This document shows, in pieces, positions 4,664 to 5,857 of a stretch of 5,857 nt of DNA (within the stretch, counting starts at the first letter, position 1; the number at the start of each line of letters is the position of its first letter). This stretch comes from an uncultured Chlorobiaceae bacterium (GTDB taxonomy: Bacteria; Bacteroidota; Chlorobiia; Chlorobiales; Chlorobiaceae), in the NCBI GenBank assembly GCA_903838095.1, contig CAILXE010000507.1:1-5857 (forward strand), written 5' to 3'. Below the pieces are notes generated by a model. That model saw nothing but the letters and a program-made list of their open reading frames with translations, was not told the origin of the DNA and did not search any database. The position numbers were made by a program, and so were the translations under genes.

Positions 4664-5857
4664 TATTTTGCTTCATCCGGGCAGAGTAAATCAGTGCCTA
4701 TCCCTGTTCCAAGATGTCCATACCGATTGCTGTAAGTACACTCGTATGAAAGCGGTTTGAATTTGCATCGGAAATCTGACGTTCTAAAATTACCCTCTGC
4801 TGTACAGTGGACGATTGCTAAGGGCGCGTAGTGATGTTCCACCCCGTGAGGACTCATGAACAATGGAATAACTTCATCGTTAACAGTTTTGGTAGACCAC
4901 TCCACTTCACCTGTGTTAGTTCGAGCTGGAATGAGCCAATAATCACCCGTTCGCACTTCACCTTTTTTGTAGAACGCAACTTCTATCCCTGACTCTATTG
5001 GCAGCCAGTCTTCATTAGCAGGAACAGGAATGCCATTCGCTGTAGCAGTGACATCGTCTTTTTGATCCCATCGTCGTAACAGCGGATGCTTTTTTTCATT
5101 ATAGTTAAGAATATCGATGTTAACGGGGGTAATATTGGTTAATTTCACTGTTCTCGTCATAGTGTCGATGAAAATAACCCGACATAATGGATTCGCTATG
5201 TTGTTCAACACACTGTTATCATCTACCAACTCCACCCAATCATCAACAGCCAGATTCAACCTGTCGTCACGCCCCAAATTCTCTAACGTGACAATAATCG
5301 TGTCTTCTGCTAAGGTTATGGATGTAACTGGAAACACCACCGAACCGTTTTCCCTGGACCATTTGAAAGTGGGCTTATTACCAGCATCATGAATTTCAAC
5401 CCGATATAGCTGATTTTCCGCGCCTCGATATTTTGCCTCAGGATGCTGGCAACACGCATCAGGATTAGTCACAGCGGGTTTAAGCTGTGCTCGTAAACAC
5501 ACTTCACTCAACAGCAATTCATTATGTAATGCGTTCACATCTCGCCATGAAGGAAGCTCGCTACCCTCATAATCATCAGACTCTATATTTATATTTTTGA
5601 CTTTTACCTGCCATATCACTTTAGAGCGCGTTGCAGTATCCACACCATTCAGGGCTTTTTCTCGTATATCGTCATCTTCCAGATAACTAATATGCCGCTC
5701 CCACACATCCAGATAAACCATGTAGTAAGCATCCTGGTCCGGGTAATTTTTTTGACCTGAAACGGGTGGTCTATCTGTTGAGTAATCGTAATCTGGCTGA
5801 GATGAATAGGAGACACCTGTAGTATGATTTTCACAAAGTATACCATCCACATAGTAA
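4663..5857 (-). CDS. DUF6519 domain protein, C-terminal part (5' end outside window)
   Basis: An open frame of 397 codons from the right edge to TAA at 4663-4665. The in-frame GTG at 5848-5850 is internal, because the frame continues upstream as YYVDGILCEN, a segment that in relatives lies well inside the protein. Signature segments, numbered from that Val, are YLDVWERHISYLEDDDIRE (46-64), DTATRSKVIWQVKV (71-84), AKYRGAENQLYRVEIH (139-154), FKWSRENGSVVFPV (162-175) and SPHGVEHHYAPLAIV (333-347). These are the pattern I associate with DUF6519, large uncharacterised bacterial proteins whose missing N-terminus usually has a QQGRVQLDADWNEQ-like motif. The sequence is beta-rich with no visible membrane segment. 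It is followed with a 1-bp overlap by the DUF6734 gene. The function is unknown; a structural or surface/particle-associated role is only a guess. Confidence 0.82.
   Translation of the reverse strand, partial: YYVDGILCENHTTGVSYSSQPDYDYSTDRPPVSGQKNYPDQDAYYMVYLDVWERHISYLEDDDIREKALNGVDTATRSKVIWQVKVKNINIESDDYEGSELPSWRDVNALHNELLLSEVCLRAQLKPAVTNPDACCQHPEAKYRGAENQLYRVEIHDAGNKPTFKWSRENGSVVFPVTSITLAEDTIIVTLENLGRDDRLNLAVDDWVELVDDNSVLNNIANPLCRVIFIDTMTRTVKLTNITPVNIDILNYNEKKHPLLRRWDQKDDVTATANGIPVPANEDWLPIESGIEVAFYKKGEVRTGDYWLIPARTNTGEVEWSTKTVNDEVIPLFMSPHGVEHHYAPLAIVHCTAEGNFRTSDFRCKFKPLSYECTYSNRYGHLGTGIGTDLLCPDEAK

Noticed and set aside
5848..5850. GTG as the start codon of the DUF6519 gene
   Set aside because: The frame stays open to the window edge and reads YYVDGILCEN, an internal family segment; the true start lies beyond the window.

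Overview
The window is about 5.9 kb of bacterial, moderately AT-rich DNA. Nothing in it fixes the taxon. The Shine-Dalgarno sites, the group II intron and the protein families (DUF6519, DUF6734, GH13) would fit a proteobacterium or cyanobacterium. I can only say 'environmental bacterium with a mobile-element-rich accessory region'.

Left part (1-1037, + strand): an open reading frame entering from the left edge (2-214) is interrupted by an 823-nt group II intron (215 to about 1037). The intron has the conserved 5' end GTGCG, a textbook 34-nt domain V (960-993), a domain VI with a bulged branch-point A (A1028) and a hairpin-loop EBS1 that pairs over 7 bp with the exon just upstream. It carries no reverse transcriptase/maturase. 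Where that gene should start there is only a 19-codon stub (832-891) behind a strong ribosome binding site, so splicing or mobility would need a protein supplied in trans. Taken with the expected 3' splice site, the fused exon reading frame reaches a TGA immediately after the junction.

Middle part (1038-1656): no convincing gene. It holds five copies of a TGTACNRAA-type motif (1193-1278, one inverted) around a perfect TATAAT box, and a separate, long imperfect hairpin (1402-1484). The hairpin has 26 of 27 positions paired if the + strand is transcribed. These could be a regulated small-RNA locus, a transposon end with transposase-binding repeats, and/or a MITE-like remnant. The sequence alone does not decide.

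Right part (1657-5857, - strand): three genes read leftwards. A DUF6519 protein (5' end beyond the window) overlaps by one base with a DUF6734 glycosyltransferase-like protein that has a DxD motif. After a 115-nt gap comes a complete 659-residue GH13 alpha-glucan-active enzyme with all catalytic residues. The overlap implies the first two are co-translated. The trio suggests a carbohydrate-linked accessory module, but no function is established for the DUF6519 partner.
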